64,000 nucleotides of DNA from UBA168 sp011055275. GTDB taxonomy: Archaea; Thermoproteota; Thermoprotei_A; Marsarchaeales; UBA168. Location of the stretch: assembly GCA_046635845.1 (NCBI GenBank), contig JAQQXN010000002.1; one strand, written 5' to 3'. The position numbers were made by a program, and so were the translations under genes. Shown here piece by piece: positions 50,756 through 59,630 of this stretch (positions are counted from its first letter, which is position 1; the number at the start of each line of letters is the position of its first letter). The notes beneath the pieces are model-generated. The model was not told the DNA's origin. It saw nothing but the letters and a program-made list of their open reading frames with translations, and made no database searches.

Positions 50756-52006
50756 TCAGCTTTCGTAGTCCGGGCTTATGTTCTTTGTCTCGAAACCCTT
50801 TACGGTCCATAACCCAGCGCCAAGTACTCCTATCCCCCAAAGCACGAGGTTATACATCAGGTATTGGAGCAAGCCGAGGTTGCTTGTGAAGTAAACCGAA
50901 AGCTCGTAGGTAGCTATGGGAAATATCCTTATCAGGCCTATGGCCGTGCCCCTGAGCTTTGTTGGAAAAGACTCTGGCTCCAGTGTTACTCTGGCGGCCC
51001 ACGCGAACTCGCTCATCACCATGTTAAAGAACAACAACGGAAAGAAGACCAGGGCGTCCGTAAGTCTATTCGATAGGAGAGCTATGGCAATCGTGCTTAA
51101 GAAGCCGCCGAGGAACGTCCAAAGTGCGAAGAACCTCCTAGAAAACGCGTTAATCGTGTAGGCAGCTATAACGCCGCCTACGGCTGCACCAAGGTTTGAG
51201 TAAAGTATTATCTCCTCGTCAAAGGTGACGGACTTAAACTCGTAAGGACCAATCACAAAGGACATCAGCCCGTAGGTCAGGTACTGGGAGACGCCCATGA
51301 GTATTAACGCGATCACTGGGATTAAATAGCCAGGATGCTTTATGACGATCCCCTCGTCAGCTATGTTGAGCTTTGAGCGTTCTTTCTCAGCTTCGTCGCT
51401 GCGGCCCTTTTCCTTTAACCACCGATATGACTCAGGCATGCCTAGTCTTACGGCGATCAGCACCACTAAGATGGCGACCCCCGTGCCAAGTATCACGTAG
51501 GCGGTACCTGACGAAGGCATTACCAGAAGAAGGCCAGATATGAAGGCCGCGCCGATATTAGCGAAGTTCGTGGAAAAGGTGAGGAAGAAAGCCCTGCTAT
51601 CGGCCGAAAAATTCTCCGTTATGAGGGAAAGCGAGGGAGGTTCCTCTCCGCCGATGCCGTACTCGGAAAGCGCTAGCCCGATCACCAGTCCTAGGAAGCT
51701 CGTAAGGTACGTGGACAGAACAATGAGCATCATGCCGACGCCGTAGGAAAGCATCGTAAGCATGAACATGCTCTTTCTTCCAAGCCTATCGCTCATGGCG
51801 CCAATGGTAGAATCACCAAGCAAAAGGAAGAGCGGACCAACCAGCAACACCGTTACCTTGAAAGGTGATGATAGAGTGCTGACAAGCTTTCCAGAGGCCG
51901 CTAAAGGACCAATGGAAGCTATCACGCCCCAAAGAAACATGCTGGTCGCCGTGCTCAGCAATACGGAGTACTGCGCCGGGCTAAGGGACCACTTGCTTCT
52001 TTGCAT
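50756..52006 (-). CDS. MFS transporter under TPP riboswitch, probable thiamine-related uptake
   Basis: 416 residues and about 12 helices. The MFS loop 2-3 motif is GAMSDRLGRKSMFMLTMLSY, and the central loop is charged (PESYRWLKEKGRSDEAEKER). The transcript leader carries a TPP riboswitch aptamer at 52067-52150, so expression should fall when thiamine pyrophosphate is plentiful. Thermoplasma MFS proteins preceded by THI elements have been predicted as thiamine transporters (ThiT1/ThiT2), and the same role for thiamine or a precursor is inferred here. GGAG lies 14 bp before the ATG. Confidence 0.85.
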   Translation of the reverse strand: MQRSKWSLSPAQYSVLLSTATSMFLWGVIASIGPLAASGKLVSTLSSPFKVTVLLVGPLFLLLGDSTIGAMSDRLGRKSMFMLTMLSYGVGMMLIVLSTYLTSFLGLVIGLALSEYGIGGEEPPSLSLITENFSADSRAFFLTFSTNFANIGAAFISGLLLVMPSSGTAYVILGTGVAILVVLIAVRLGMPESYRWLKEKGRSDEAEKERSKLNIADEGIVIKHPGYLIPVIALILMGVSQYLTYGLMSFVIGPYEFKSVTFDEEIILYSNLGAAVGGVIAAYTINAFSRRFFALWTFLGGFLSTIAIALLSNRLTDALVFFPLLFFNMVMSEFAWAARVTLEPESFPTKLRGTAIGLIRIFPIATYELSVYFTSNLGLLQYLMYNLVLWGIGVLGAGLWTVKGFETKNISPDYES

Positions 52007-52066
52007 TTTTCTTTTTCTCCGAGGCAGGAGGACCCAAGAGCCTGATCCAAACCAACCCTAATAGCT

Positions 52067-52150
52067 GGCCATTCCCTACGCTGGTATTGTCCAGTTCAGG
52101 TTCAAGGGGTTGGTCCATCGGACCTCTCAGCCTTAAGGCACCCCCTGGCC
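52067..52150 (-). ncRNA. TPP riboswitch (THI element)
   Basis: Reading the minus strand: P1 pairs GGCCA (52150-52146) with TGGCC (52071-52067). GGGGTGCC is followed by CTGAGA (52130-52125), then a hairpin GGTCCGATGGACC, AACCCCTTGAACCTGA and CCAGCGTAGGGAA. CTGAGA, GAACCTGA and the final CGUAGGGAA are the universally conserved thiamine-pyrophosphate-binding segments. The downstream gene is the MFS transporter at 50756-52006, 60 nt away. A TATA-like GTTTATAG at 52172-52179 places transcription start just before the aptamer. The GGAG near the start codon could be sequestered by the expression platform. Confidence 0.93.
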
Positions 52151-52226
52151 TCAAGTCTATTGAAAAGGGGCGCTATAAACGTTTTTACGAGGTACCTTGC
52201 GCCTGATCTTCGGCCTAAATAACCAG

Positions 52227-52314
52227 TGGGCCTGTCCGGATTTGAACCGGAACCTCTGCCGTGTAAGGGCGGCATTAGGTCTTTCGATATCCTACCAGGT
52301 TAGACTACAGGCCC
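52227..52314 (-). tRNA. tRNA-Val (TAC) with about 15-nt insertion
   Basis: Acceptor GGGCCTG/CAGGCCC, T arm TCCGG-TTCAAAT-CCGGA and an anticodon loop CTTACAC (anticodon TAC) are clear. Between the D arm (GTCTAACCTGGTAGGAT) and the anticodon arm lie about 15 extra bases (around 52278-52293) compared with a usual archaeal tRNA-Val. The insert contains TAGG and CCTA, which can pair across it, so a non-canonical intron removed by the splicing endonuclease is likely. As drawn, the anticodon stem has one C-A mismatch. Confidence 0.85.
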
Positions 52315-52381
52315 CATTTCATAAGGAAAGGATAATATAACCGTTTTGCATTTGCGCGCCAAGCCAATCCCAGCAAAACGT

Positions 52382-53707
52382 TCAAGGCCGAACCCACGGC
52401 TCTTTAAGGCCTGCGAAGGAGCGCAGCATGCGCACGCATTCTTCATCGCAACTTTCAATCGCGTCAGTAGCCCACCCCACCTGGAAGCCCCTCTTGATTT
52501 GCCTTTCAAAATCTCCCAAGGCCAGCTGCTTAAGCTCTTTTTTAAGCATCGCCTCGAGCACGTCCTTGGCATCCCCTCCAAGCGCTCTGACCACAAGCCA
52601 CCTTCCATCGCCAACCCAGGGACCCCTCAGGGTTTGCTCGTGAGAGGACCACTTGTCAACAAACTTAATGGAATCCTCGATCAGGTTAACTGGTGGCCCC
52701 TCCATAAGATAAGCTGTAGCGCGCATTTTAGAGGACAGGTAAAACGCAAAGCACACGTAGTCGGGCCCAGCGTGGGCGCCTACATCGAAGACCGTAAAGC
52801 CTTCCTTGGCCAGCTGCTTCCTCATGCTATCCGCAGCCTTCCAAATCTCACCCCATAAGATGTCGTCGATGGAACTTGGTCTACCTGTCCTCAAGACCAG
52901 AACCTGATCCAGTCTGACGTTCGTCTTCTCGCCACTTGGCCAGAAGAAGCGCAAAGACGGCCTCCTGAGGAAGAATCCCGAAGCGGCCACGAAAGTTGAA
53001 AGGCTTCTAATTGATACGGACGCCGTGACGTTCCTAGATGGGTCAACTGGATCCGGAATCCCCAGGGCATCCGGTTCACAATTCCAGCCCAAGTTCACCT
53101 TACCCTTCCATTTCTGGGCATTCTTAAGGAGGTTAAGAAAGCTGCCGAAGCGGTAAATGAGTACCTCTGAAGCGTAACCCGAAAATCCTCTCACCCTTAT
53201 CTCCGCGCCGTAAACCCCTATGCCTTTGAAGAAAGCCTTCAGTATCCTTACGTCTCTCTTCTGATCTTGGCTCAGGCTCTGGTTGACGAAGCGCGTGTGA
53301 AATGGCGTGCGGTCAACGGCGCTTCTCATTTCTGAGGGGGAATTGACCCCATAACAGGGCACCAAGTCAATGGGCACGTCATCTATCCATCCCCTTACGT
53401 AAGGGTGCTCGGCATAGCTTACCTCCCACTTGTCAAATACCACCTTTCCAACCTCCATGACGCGGTTAACCATGCTGTCCTCGCTTGCGCTCGTTGGGAA
53501 GATCATGAAAACGTCAAGCTCAGGATCTGTCGCTAGCCAAGTCCCCTTTGCCACGGATCCCTCAAGCTCAGGTCTGAAGTCTACTGCTAAAGGCTGAAGG
53601 CGCCTAAATATCTCATCTCTTACGCGCATCACCCTAGCTACGAGCTCTTCACTTGGTGTTACACGGGCCTCGACCTCCTTCAGTACGGATCCTATATCGG
53701 CGCTCAT
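52382..53707 (-). CDS. cca: Archaeal (class I) CCA-adding tRNA nucleotidyltransferase
   Basis: 441 residues. The class I nucleotidyltransferase motif GSVAKGTWLATDPELDVFMI carries the metal-binding aspartates, with the third carboxylate in IDDVPIDLVPCYG. The rest follows the archaeal CCA enzyme pattern (RILKAFFKGIGVYGAEIRVR). It builds or repairs the 3' CCA of tRNAs, which is needed because the tRNAs in this window do not encode CCA. It is adjacent to the tRNA-Val gene on the same strand and divergent from the CinA-like gene. Confidence 0.95.
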   Translation of the reverse strand: MSADIGSVLKEVEARVTPSEELVARVMRVRDEIFRRLQPLAVDFRPELEGSVAKGTWLATDPELDVFMIFPTSASEDSMVNRVMEVGKVVFDKWEVSYAEHPYVRGWIDDVPIDLVPCYGVNSPSEMRSAVDRTPFHTRFVNQSLSQDQKRDVRILKAFFKGIGVYGAEIRVRGFSGYASEVLIYRFGSFLNLLKNAQKWKGKVNLGWNCEPDALGIPDPVDPSRNVTASVSIRSLSTFVAASGFFLRRPSLRFFWPSGEKTNVRLDQVLVLRTGRPSSIDDILWGEIWKAADSMRKQLAKEGFTVFDVGAHAGPDYVCFAFYLSSKMRATAYLMEGPPVNLIEDSIKFVDKWSSHEQTLRGPWVGDGRWLVVRALGGDAKDVLEAMLKKELKQLALGDFERQIKRGFQVGWATDAIESCDEECVRMLRSFAGLKEPWVRP

Positions 53708-53834
53708 AGGATCTACATAGCCCCGTATTTAACTCTTGGTCAACCCCGCCTTAAGGCCTCCTTTATCTGGTATTAAGCAAAGGCGCCACATTTCGCGTGT
53801 CAACCTTATAACCTTTGGCATGTATTTAATCGCC

Positions 53835-54650
53835 TTGAGTGCTCTTGAAAACTCCAAGGCCATAAAGGCAGAGGTACTTACCATAGGAAACGAGGTACTA
53901 ACAGGAAGGGTCGTCAACACAAATGCCGCCTACATAGCCAGACGGCTGTCGTTGGTAGGTGTTTCCGTGAAGAGGATAACCGTGGTGGCCGATAACGAGG
54001 AAGAGATCGTGGCAGCGGTCAGGGAAAGCCTTTCGAGAAAACCCGAGTACCTAATAACGACAGGCGGCTTAGGTCCAACTTACGACGACATATCCATGGC
54101 GGCCATAGCGAAGGCCGTGAGGCTGCCCCTTAAGAAGAGCGACTTGGCCTTAAGCTGGATTCTGCAGAAGATCCATTCTGAGAACGCGCCCCTTACCCCC
54201 GAGAGAGAAAAAATGGCCTACATGCCAAATCCATGCAGGGAACTTGACAATCCCGTAGGTGTGGCGCCTGGAGCGTGGATCGAGGTTGGAGGCGGCGACC
54301 ACAAGACGGTCATTATGGTGTTGCCAGGCGTCCCATCTGAGATGGAGGCCATGTTCGAAAAGCACCTGCTGCCAATATTGGTAAAGGAGCAAAGGCTGTT
54401 CGTTGCAGAAAGAGAGTTAAGGATAACTGGAATATTTGAAGCGTCACTCGCGCCCTACATAAAAAACCTGGTCAGGGCAGACAGCGCCCTATACGTGAAG
54501 ACGCATCCCGGAGGCACGGTGGATAAGCCCAGCATGCTTGTACACGTCGAGTACGCCTCGCCTAACAGGCAGGAGGCAGAAAGGAAAGCCGAGGAAACCA
54601 TTAAGGCGGTAAAGGAAGAGGCACAAAGGCTCGGCGCGACCGTAAGTTAA
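53835..54650 (+). CDS. CinA/MoaB-like molybdopterin-binding-fold protein
   Basis: About 271 residues. The MoCF-type domain is clear: AEVLTIGNEVLTGRVVNTNA, LITTGGLGPTYDDISMAAIA and MVLPGVPSEMEAMFE. This is the archaeal nicotinamide-nucleotide amidohydrolase-related/CinA-N-like family, whose physiological role is uncertain. TTG 53835 is exactly about 26 bp after a TATA-like CTTATAAC (53805-53812), so I prefer it; ATG 53820 and the longer frame from 53736 are alternatives. Confidence 0.85.
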   Translation: MSALENSKAIKAEVLTIGNEVLTGRVVNTNAAYIARRLSLVGVSVKRITVVADNEEEIVAAVRESLSRKPEYLITTGGLGPTYDDISMAAIAKAVRLPLKKSDLALSWILQKIHSENAPLTPEREKMAYMPNPCRELDNPVGVAPGAWIEVGGGDHKTVIMVLPGVPSEMEAMFEKHLLPILVKEQRLFVAERELRITGIFEASLAPYIKNLVRADSALYVKTHPGGTVDKPSMLVHVEYASPNRQEAERKAEETIKAVKEEAQRLGATVS

Positions 54651-54706
54651 GATATACCGCTTCGAGTTGGAAAGGGAACGGTTATATTTGATAGAAGTTT
54701 TAATTT

Positions 54707-55465
54707 ATGGTAAAAGAGGTCCAGTTAAGCGACGAGACCTACTCCTATCTCGAGCAAGTAAGGCTCCAACTGGAGGCGAAGCAGGGCAGGAAGCTCTCCT
54801 TTGACGAAGTGATAAAGAGCCTCGGACAAGAAAAGGACAACGAGGCGGACTCGATGGAGATCATATGGGAAAGGCTGGGCGAGATCCAGGATACCCTTTC
54901 AGAGATAAAAGAGATGCTCTCAGCTCCAAAGGAGGAAGAAAAGGAGCGCGCTCCCCAGCCTAGGGTTGAGCGCGGAGAAGAAGATTTTGGAGAAATAGAG
55001 GAAGGTGAGGAAATAGAGGAACCAAAGGAAGCACAGGAACAGGAGGAAACTCCAAAACCACAACGCCCCAGGATATCTATACCCACGTCCCCAATAAGGG
55101 GTTCATCAAGGGGCAGTTACAGGCAGCAACCCCAGGGAGCCCAAGGTGCGGTAGGACCGTCGGACAGCTTCCTTAACTTCATCAAGAGCGTGGGCGCATA
55201 CCCCCTATCGAGAATAAGGAAGCCCATATCGCAGATTAGAGACCTAGAAGAAAAGGGGGTTGTAAAGATAATAGGCGAGGACGAGGACAGGGTCTTGGTT
55301 TACAGACCTTATTACGATGCCATAATCGCAAGCCTTCCAAGGACGGAAAACGAGGTCGAGGAGCTAAGTCCTGCCCAGAAAAAGGTACTCGACGAAATGC
55401 ATAAAGCAACGCTCGTCTACAAAGACCAAAACGGCGTCTGGCGGCTGACCACACCCTCGGCCTGA
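54707..55465 (+). CDS. Protein with RHH-like N-terminus, coiled coil and C-terminal domain
   Basis: 252 residues. The N-terminus (EVQLSDETYSYLEQVRLQLE ... LSFDEVIKSLGQ) looks like an antitoxin-type ribbon-helix-helix. It is followed by a short coiled coil, an acidic linker rich in Glu (about residues 75-115) and a Pro/Gln/Arg-rich stretch, then a compact C-terminal domain (DSFLNFIKSVGAYPLSRIRK, GVVKIIGEDEDRVLVYRPYY) that resembles a winged helix. It is probably a DNA-binding protein; no family name is certain. It is preceded by an AT-rich promoter region at 54685-54705. Confidence 0.65.
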   Translation: MVKEVQLSDETYSYLEQVRLQLEAKQGRKLSFDEVIKSLGQEKDNEADSMEIIWERLGEIQDTLSEIKEMLSAPKEEEKERAPQPRVERGEEDFGEIEEGEEIEEPKEAQEQEETPKPQRPRISIPTSPIRGSSRGSYRQQPQGAQGAVGPSDSFLNFIKSVGAYPLSRIRKPISQIRDLEEKGVVKIIGEDEDRVLVYRPYYDAIIASLPRTENEVEELSPAQKKVLDEMHKATLVYKDQNGVWRLTTPSA

Positions 55466-55499
55466 AAATCGCAAGCGGATGCGCTATCTGTCTTCGCCT

Positions 55500-56069
55500 C
55501 TAGGGATCCCCTTGGTCCCTCCACATCTTAAGCTTGGAAGTAGCTTTCTGCATGAAAGTCTCCATGTCTCCCTCGTTAACTAAAAACACGTCGGCCAAAG
55601 CTATTAGGTTCCCTAGCCCGATCGATAGCTCTGCCCAATCCCTGTTTCTCAGATCATTTTCCGTCTTCGGATCCCCTTCCCTTCCCCTACCATAAAGGCG
55701 AACAAACCGATCCTTGAAGGGAGCCAGCACCGCCAAGACCTTTACGGACTCAACCTGCGGCCATCCCTTCATGTGCTCCACTTCGGCCAAACTCCTTACG
55801 CCGTCTACAATGAGCTCTGGCGTTCCAAGATATCCCCTTTTCCTTATCAGCTCCAAGGTCAGTACCGCGATCGCCACATCTCCGTACTCGCGGCGAAGCC
55901 CAACAGTTAAGGAGTTGAAGTTCTCAGAAGTTGGCTCAAGATTTCTTCTCCTTAGCTCCTCCCTGACGGCATCTCCCATGGATATTACTGGCAAACCTTG
56001 GGCTTCAGCCAAGGAGGCCACGGTTGATTTTCCGGCCCCTGGCAGACCAGTCAAAGCGAGGACACGCAA
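55500..56069 (-). CDS. UPF0200-family P-loop nucleotide kinase-like protein
   Basis: 189 residues. Walker A GLPGAGKSTVASLAEAQGL at the N-terminus, then ISMGDAVREELRRR (NMP-kinase-like) and the family block LIVDGVRSLAEVEHMKG. UPF0200 proteins resemble dephospho-CoA and adenylate kinases, but their substrate is not known. It is divergent from the ThpR gene with a short spacer. Confidence 0.88.
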   Translation of the reverse strand: MRVLALTGLPGAGKSTVASLAEAQGLPVISMGDAVREELRRRNLEPTSENFNSLTVGLRREYGDVAIAVLTLELIRKRGYLGTPELIVDGVRSLAEVEHMKGWPQVESVKVLAVLAPFKDRFVRLYGRGREGDPKTENDLRNRDWAELSIGLGNLIALADVFLVNEGDMETFMQKATSKLKMWRDQGDP

Positions 56070-56116
56070 GCTCAGTTCAAAGGTAACCAGCTTTTAAGTA
56101 TCTCAGCGATAACTTC

Positions 56117-56656
56117 ATGCGCGTTTTCGTGGCTGTGGATCTTCCAGACGGCGAGGCCAAGGCCAAGGTCTTAGCCCTTTTAAGCGAGCTTCACGCTAAC
56201 CGCAACCTCAAGGTCGTGGCCCCCGAAAACCTTCACTTCACTTTGGCCTTCATAGGGGAGGTTTCCAATGATGTGGCCAAGAGGGCCTCTGAGGCCATAT
56301 CGCGCATAAGCTACCAAACCTTCAACGCTTCTCTTTCTGGGATTGGGTATTTCCCGTCTAGAGAAAGGGCAAGGGTAGTATGGGTAGGTATAAAGGAAGA
56401 GCAAGGAGGAAGACAACTAGAGGAGCTTGCTGAATTGGTAAGGGGTGCTCTTTCAAGCGCAGAAGTGCCCTTTGACGAAAAGCCCTTCGTTCCTCACCTT
56501 ACCCTTGCAAGAGCAAGAGAGGGAGCCGTGGGGCACATCGACGTGAAAGAGGAGGTATCGGGGCAGTTCCAAGTGGCCGCATTCTCCCTGAAGCGTAGCG
56601 TTCTGACTGGCCACGGGCCCATATACTCAGACCTTGTTCAGGTCAAGTTGCTCTGA
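56117..56656 (+). CDS. thpR: RNA 2',3'-cyclic phosphodiesterase (ThpR/2H family)
   Basis: 179 residues of the 2H phosphoesterase superfamily. The two catalytic HxT motifs are HFTLAFIG near residue 43 and HLTLARAREG near residue 128, in the duplicated fold. MRVFVAVDLPDGEAKAKVLA is the usual start. It opens 2',3'-cyclic phosphate ends of RNA, such as those left by tRNA splicing, and may have ligase activity in vitro. The 3' end overlaps the convergent membrane-protein gene by 19 bp. Confidence 0.92.
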   Translation: MRVFVAVDLPDGEAKAKVLALLSELHANRNLKVVAPENLHFTLAFIGEVSNDVAKRASEAISRISYQTFNASLSGIGYFPSRERARVVWVGIKEEQGGRQLEELAELVRGALSSAEVPFDEKPFVPHLTLARAREGAVGHIDVKEEVSGQFQVAAFSLKRSVLTGHGPIYSDLVQVKLL

Positions 56657-57459
56657 GCCGTTGCCCGCTTTCCTTTCAAAGCAAAAAGAACAGCTACCCC
56701 AATAACCATGAGCATAACGCCGCCCGCTATGAACATCACCTTAAGCGCATAGGCAAAGGCGGAGGCGTTCTTGTAGAGGCCCATCATGTAGACCCCCAGA
56801 GACGGTCTGACCGCTATCAGAATGCCAAAGGAGAGAAGCGCCAGGCCTGGAAGAAAGAGCGATAAAAACGTGTCCAGAGGCGGTAACTCATCACTTGTCT
56901 TCAGCCCGAGGGGAGCCAAGTTTGGAAAGGCCTTCGCACCCACCTTAAGAAGAGGGGGCAAAGCCAAATACATAAAGGGAAGCATCGTTATCAGCCACCA
57001 TGCCGTAAGGCCGAGCGAAACGGCCCATCCCCTGATGGTCTCCACCGAGAGACCATGTATGAAAAGCGAGTAGTAAGAAACTACGCCGAGGCCAGCTATT
57101 AGGTTACCGATAAAAAGTGAGATAAGCGTGGCCCATACGAATTTCCTCCAAGTAAACTTCCTCAACATGTACCCGTAAAGGTAGAAACCCACGAAATTAC
57201 CAGGGACACCAGCCATGAGGCTGAGCAGGAGATTACCGTTGGTTAGCATGGCCGCTGTGTTTGTTCCCAGCGCCGCAGAAAGACCTCCAACGAGAGGTCC
57301 AAAGAAAATGGCAAAGAAGCCAGGTATTATGACCGCAGGCCTGAACTGGCCAACCCCAAAAGGCGACGCCGTGTACTCCGTTATCATGGCGCCCAGGGCG
57401 TAGAGCGCCGCGCCAATGGCTATGGCTATGACTTTGATCGATAAGGGTTGCTTGTCCAT
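56638..57459 (-). CDS. ECF-type vitamin transporter S-component-like membrane protein
   Basis: 273 residues and about 7-8 hydrophobic helices. The N-terminal half (GAMITEYTASPFGVGQFRPA, VIIPGFFAIFFGPLVGGLSA, GVPGNFVGFYLYGYMLRKFT) has the spacing of ECF transporter substrate-binding S components, which bind vitamins or metals and dock with an EcfA/A'/T module encoded elsewhere. The ligand is unknown. The C-terminal extension adds two helices. TATA-like GATTTAAAT lies about 30 bp upstream. No riboswitch was seen in its leader. Confidence 0.7.
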   Translation of the reverse strand: MDKQPLSIKVIAIAIGAALYALGAMITEYTASPFGVGQFRPAVIIPGFFAIFFGPLVGGLSAALGTNTAAMLTNGNLLLSLMAGVPGNFVGFYLYGYMLRKFTWRKFVWATLISLFIGNLIAGLGVVSYYSLFIHGLSVETIRGWAVSLGLTAWWLITMLPFMYLALPPLLKVGAKAFPNLAPLGLKTSDELPPLDTFLSLFLPGLALLSFGILIAVRPSLGVYMMGLYKNASAFAYALKVMFIAGGVMLMVIGVAVLFALKGKRATAQSNLT

Positions 57460-57594
57460 GAGATGCTTGTTACATACTATTTAAATCTACTCCATAAATA
57501 TTCAGATAATGTATATCTTTTTCATTATATTCAAATAAGTACGTATCTCTTTGCCAAGCGGACGATTTTTAAGTCCCCGCCACGACATCCTATA

Positions 57595-58572
57595 TTGGAT
57601 CTGCCGCTCGAAGCCTTTTCGCACTTCCGCTCAAACGTAAGGGGGAACGGTGAGGTCGAGTTGGGCATGGAGGTCGGGTGCGATGGGGCTACGAAGAAAA
57701 AATATCATGTCATAACGCACGCTCATGCAGATCACCTTGGCGGGCTTTCCACCGGCCTTCATCAAGTGGCTACCCCGCAAACCATCGATATAATAAGCGT
57801 TGTAAGGGGTAGCCTGAGGCACCCGCTCCCGCTTGAATATGGGGTCCCACTTGAGCTTGAACGCGGAAAGCTCTTCCTATACCCCGCAAACCACATATTG
57901 GGTGCTGCGCAGGTAATGGTAGAAACGCCAGATGGTAGCTTCGCGTTTACCGGTGATTTCAAGCTGAAGGGCACGCCTGTGTTACACCCAGATGAACTGG
58001 TCATAGAGGCCACGTACGGCAATCCAAATAATGTTCGGGATTACGTGAACGCGGATCTGATCCTCAGGGACCTCGTTGAGCAAGGTCTTGCGCAGGGCTC
58101 GGTGGACATTTACGCGTCGCAGGGAAAACTGCAGGAAATACTTTCCATACTTTCATACCTTCCTCGCTGGGTCAAAGTCATAATGGACAGTAAGAGCTAC
58201 GAGATAGCAAAGATATACGAAAAATACGGCGTACGCTTTCCAAAATATTATAAGATAACCAGCCGCGAAGCCCTGACGGAGATAAGGGAAAAAAACCCGT
58301 ACGTCGCCCTTTGGCCGCTCTCGACCGAAAGAAACCCAAAGAACATGTCCCTCATAGTTACGGGCTGGGCTGGAAAAGCGCTGAAGCAGATCGGCAAGAT
58401 GACCTTCATGGTTGGCCTAAGCGACCACGCTGACTTTAACGAGCTGGTATACTACGTGGATGAGAGCAGGGCCCGTTGGATCATAACCGATGCTCACAGA
58501 AGTCAATTTGCAAGAACCCTTGCAAAGGAGCTGGAAAAAAAGCTTCACGTAAACGCGGTCGCCCGCCCTTAA
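57595..58572 (+). CDS. Metallo-beta-lactamase-fold hydrolase, exonuclease-like
   Basis: About 325 residues. Metal motif HAHADHLGG (HxHxDH) near residue 42, then ANHILGAAQVMVETPDGSFA, FTGDFKL (Asp ligand) and GLSDHADFNELVYYVDE near the end, the order found in beta-CASP and YsnF/exonuclease-like archaeal proteins. RNA or DNA processing is likely but not proven. TTG 57595 is about 26 bp after TATA-like ATTTTTAAG, so I choose it; the frame extends upstream to 57448 and would overlap the divergent gene. Confidence 0.82.
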   Translation: MDLPLEAFSHFRSNVRGNGEVELGMEVGCDGATKKKYHVITHAHADHLGGLSTGLHQVATPQTIDIISVVRGSLRHPLPLEYGVPLELERGKLFLYPANHILGAAQVMVETPDGSFAFTGDFKLKGTPVLHPDELVIEATYGNPNNVRDYVNADLILRDLVEQGLAQGSVDIYASQGKLQEILSILSYLPRWVKVIMDSKSYEIAKIYEKYGVRFPKYYKITSREALTEIREKNPYVALWPLSTERNPKNMSLIVTGWAGKALKQIGKMTFMVGLSDHADFNELVYYVDESRARWIITDAHRSQFARTLAKELEKKLHVNAVARP

Positions 58573-59435
58573 GCAGGCTCGGGAAAGATGGGAGTTAGAC
58601 CGTCTGCTATCTTGCGCAGGTCCTCGAGTTCATCGGGGGCGATTATGTTGAACCTCTCGGCAGCGTCGATTATCTTCGGGACCAATCTGTGATCAGAAGC
58701 CGTCGCATAAGTAGTAACGCCGACTTGCGAGAGCGTGAACTTGAAAGCCTTATCGATGGTATCCTGATCGTCAAAGGGCTCGTACCAGGGGTTGTAGGCG
58801 TGGTTTTCCGACGCCCACCTTGTCTTAGCGATCGACTTTATGGCTATGACGCCCAAATCCTTCTCGAGCGCCAGGTTTAACACTTTCCTGAAATCGCTGC
58901 TATCACTCATGTGGAAATATATGACGAAGTTTACGGGAAGCAACACGGTTTCAAAGGGATAGCGCCTAAGGGCTTCAGCCAGCACGTTCATGTTGGCATG
59001 GCCCGTTATCCCTATATGCTTTATGAGCCCTTTTTCCTTGGCCTCCTCAAACGCCTCAATGGCACCCCCTTCTCCCAATGCTGTGTTTAGGTCTTCCATG
59101 GTGTTTACGGCGTGAAGCTGGTAAAGATCAAAGTACTCAGCTCCTGTCCGCCTAAGCGATGCATTAAGCTCCTCCCACGCTCCTTCTTTTTTTCTCTGGG
59201 TAGTTTTGTCAGCTATAAAAAGGCTGCTTCTGTACTCCTTTATCCAAGGAGCTATGTGAACCTCGGCATCTTCGTAGCTCGGCGCCACGTCAAAGTAGTT
59301 GATCCCGTGATCGATTACCACTTTCATGGTATCATCGATTTCCTTCTTCGATAACTTCTTCCAGCCAACCGCAAGAGAGCCGAGAGCCACTATGGTGGCC
59401 ATATATCCAATTTTTCCTAAACGCCTTTTTTGCAT
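58569..59435 (-). CDS. Aldo/keto reductase
   Basis: About 288 residues of the AKR barrel. The catalytic Asp/Tyr pair is in NYFDVAPSYEDAEVHI, the Lys in SLFIADKTTQRKKEG, and the His in YFDLYQLHAVNTMEDLN. IGITGHANMNVLAEALRRYP is typical of the Tas/YdhF-like group. It reduces aldehydes or ketones with NADPH; the substrate is unknown. ATG 59435 (MQKRRLGKIGYMATIV) fits a TATA-like CTTAAATTT about 26 bp upstream, better than the longer frame to 59477. It overlaps the convergent MBL gene by 4 bp. Confidence 0.9.
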   Translation of the reverse strand: MQKRRLGKIGYMATIVALGSLAVGWKKLSKKEIDDTMKVVIDHGINYFDVAPSYEDAEVHIAPWIKEYRSSLFIADKTTQRKKEGAWEELNASLRRTGAEYFDLYQLHAVNTMEDLNTALGEGGAIEAFEEAKEKGLIKHIGITGHANMNVLAEALRRYPFETVLLPVNFVIYFHMSDSSDFRKVLNLALEKDLGVIAIKSIAKTRWASENHAYNPWYEPFDDQDTIDKAFKFTLSQVGVTTYATASDHRLVPKIIDAAERFNIIAPDELEDLRKIADGLTPIFPEPA

Positions 59436-59630
59436 AAGATCCAATCGCAACCCAAAATTTAAGTGTTTAATTCCCAATTAGCCCGCCGACGCTAGCGCTG
59501 ATCTGTTGCCGTTTAGATGCCGTGAGAACGCAAAGCCCTTTGTCTAACCCAGAAAACATTACCGCAAAAGGCAAAGACACATTCATGAAATACTTATAAG
59601 GAAACGACGTATGTTTCTTGGTGGTGATTA

